Positions 63,767 through 64,000 of a stretch of DNA of 64,000 bases are shown here, piece by piece (position 1 is the first letter of the stretch; each line of letters begins with the position of its first letter). The notes beneath the pieces are model-generated. The model was not told the DNA's origin. It saw only the letters and a list, made by a program, of their open reading frames with translations, and made no database searches. The position numbers and the translations under genes are program-made. Origin of the DNA: Rhodococcus sp. Leaf278 (lineage in GTDB: Bacteria; Actinomycetota; Actinomycetes; Mycobacteriales; Mycobacteriaceae); the NCBI RefSeq assembly GCF_001426085.1, contig NZ_LMRR01000042.1, positions 150,129 through 214,128 on the forward strand, read 5' to 3'.

Positions 63767-64000
63767 TCACTGCGGGGGCAGGATGTGCTCACCCGTCTTG
63801 TCGGTGCTCAGCGACAGGGAGCTGATGTACTGCTTCTCCCCGTTCGGCCCCGGCACGTTGGACGCGATCATGTCGGGTCGCTCGAATTCCATGCCACTGA
63901 CGTGGCACATCACGAGCTCGTCGGACGGGTTGCCGTGCTCGTCGAACATCGGTAGATCGATACCGTCGTCTGTGCGCCGCAGGTAGTACTTGCCCTTGGT
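63767..64000 (-). CDS. 3' part of an unrecognised gene
   Basis: The last 77 codons of a gene whose start is beyond the right edge. The visible end reads KYYLRRTDDGIDLPMFDEHG, then NPSDELVMCHVSG, MEFERPDMIASNVPGPNGEK and a final EHILPPQ. It is hydrophilic with no membrane segment. I do not recognise the family. It converges on htpG. Confidence 0.6.
   Translation of the reverse strand, partial: TKGKYYLRRTDDGIDLPMFDEHGNPSDELVMCHVSGMEFERPDMIASNVPGPNGEKQYISSLSLSTDKTGEHILPPQ

Overview
The window is high-GC actinobacterial chromosome, most likely Rhodococcus or a close relative in the Mycobacteriales. The basis is GTG/TTG starts, frequent ATGA/GTGA overlaps, and gene blocks whose order matches two regions of Mycobacterium tuberculosis as I recall them. 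One block is sucC, M23 peptidase, uvrD1/pcrA, chorismate mutase, pgi, SDR and Fpg-like glycosylase (Rv0951 to Rv0944). The other is MBL hydrolase, ctpE and an Rv0909-like protein, with an Rv0910-like protein displaced (Rv0906 to Rv0910). No rRNA, CRISPR array, insertion sequence or prophage was seen. There is one tRNA, tRNA-Arg(CCU).

Region 1 (1-18 kb) holds central metabolism, cell-wall and repair genes. They are the 5' part of sucC, a large membrane protein, a TTG-started M23 endopeptidase behind a perfect CRP-type operator, pcrA, chorismate mutase, gabD and pgi. An AbiEi/DUF559-like gene follows, bracketed by two copies of a 66-bp palindromic element. Next comes an acyl-CoA locus, in which a TetR regulator and an AidB-like flavoprotein diverge from a crotonase and an HxxxD acyltransferase-like gene across a 23-bp palindrome. 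A DUF2630 protein, an SDR and a disulfide oxidoreductase end the region.

Region 2 (18-40 kb) is more accessory. It has an APC permease, a TMEM175-like channel, an IclR regulator and a four-gene operon (GntP permease, class III CoA-transferase, HMG-CoA-lyase-like aldolase, 2-hydroxyacid dehydrogenase) that looks like uptake, activation and cleavage of a hydroxy-dicarboxylic acid. MOSC, carboxylesterase and Fpg-like genes follow, then the thyA-folA pair, a cupin and a universal stress protein. An acyl-ACP desaturase homologue whose ExxH motifs have both lost their glutamate is divergent from a PucR regulator. A MacB-like ABC exporter, an isochorismatase-fold protein, tRNA-Arg, a CPBP protease and an HNH/DUF222 nuclease behind a near-perfect LexA box close the region.

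Region 3 (40-64 kb) holds a DEAD-box RNA helicase, an ECF transporter with substrate-binding and two ATPase domains fused, and two tandem substrate-binding/VWA lipid-less membrane-anchored paralogues. It also has an Rv0910-like SRPBCC protein, two Na+/carboxylate symporter modules and a lipoprotein hydrolase followed by a LytS/LytTR-type two-component system. A CPA1 antiporter, an Rv0909-like small protein, ctpE, an MBL hydrolase, htpG and the 3' part of an unknown gene complete it.

The points most worth follow-up are the degenerate desaturase, the palindrome-bracketed AbiEi/DUF559 gene, the separated Rv0909/Rv0910-type pair, the tandem SBP-VWA proteins, the hydroxy-acid operon, and several regulatory palindromes. 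Function calls come from reading motifs and remembered families; no database search was run.
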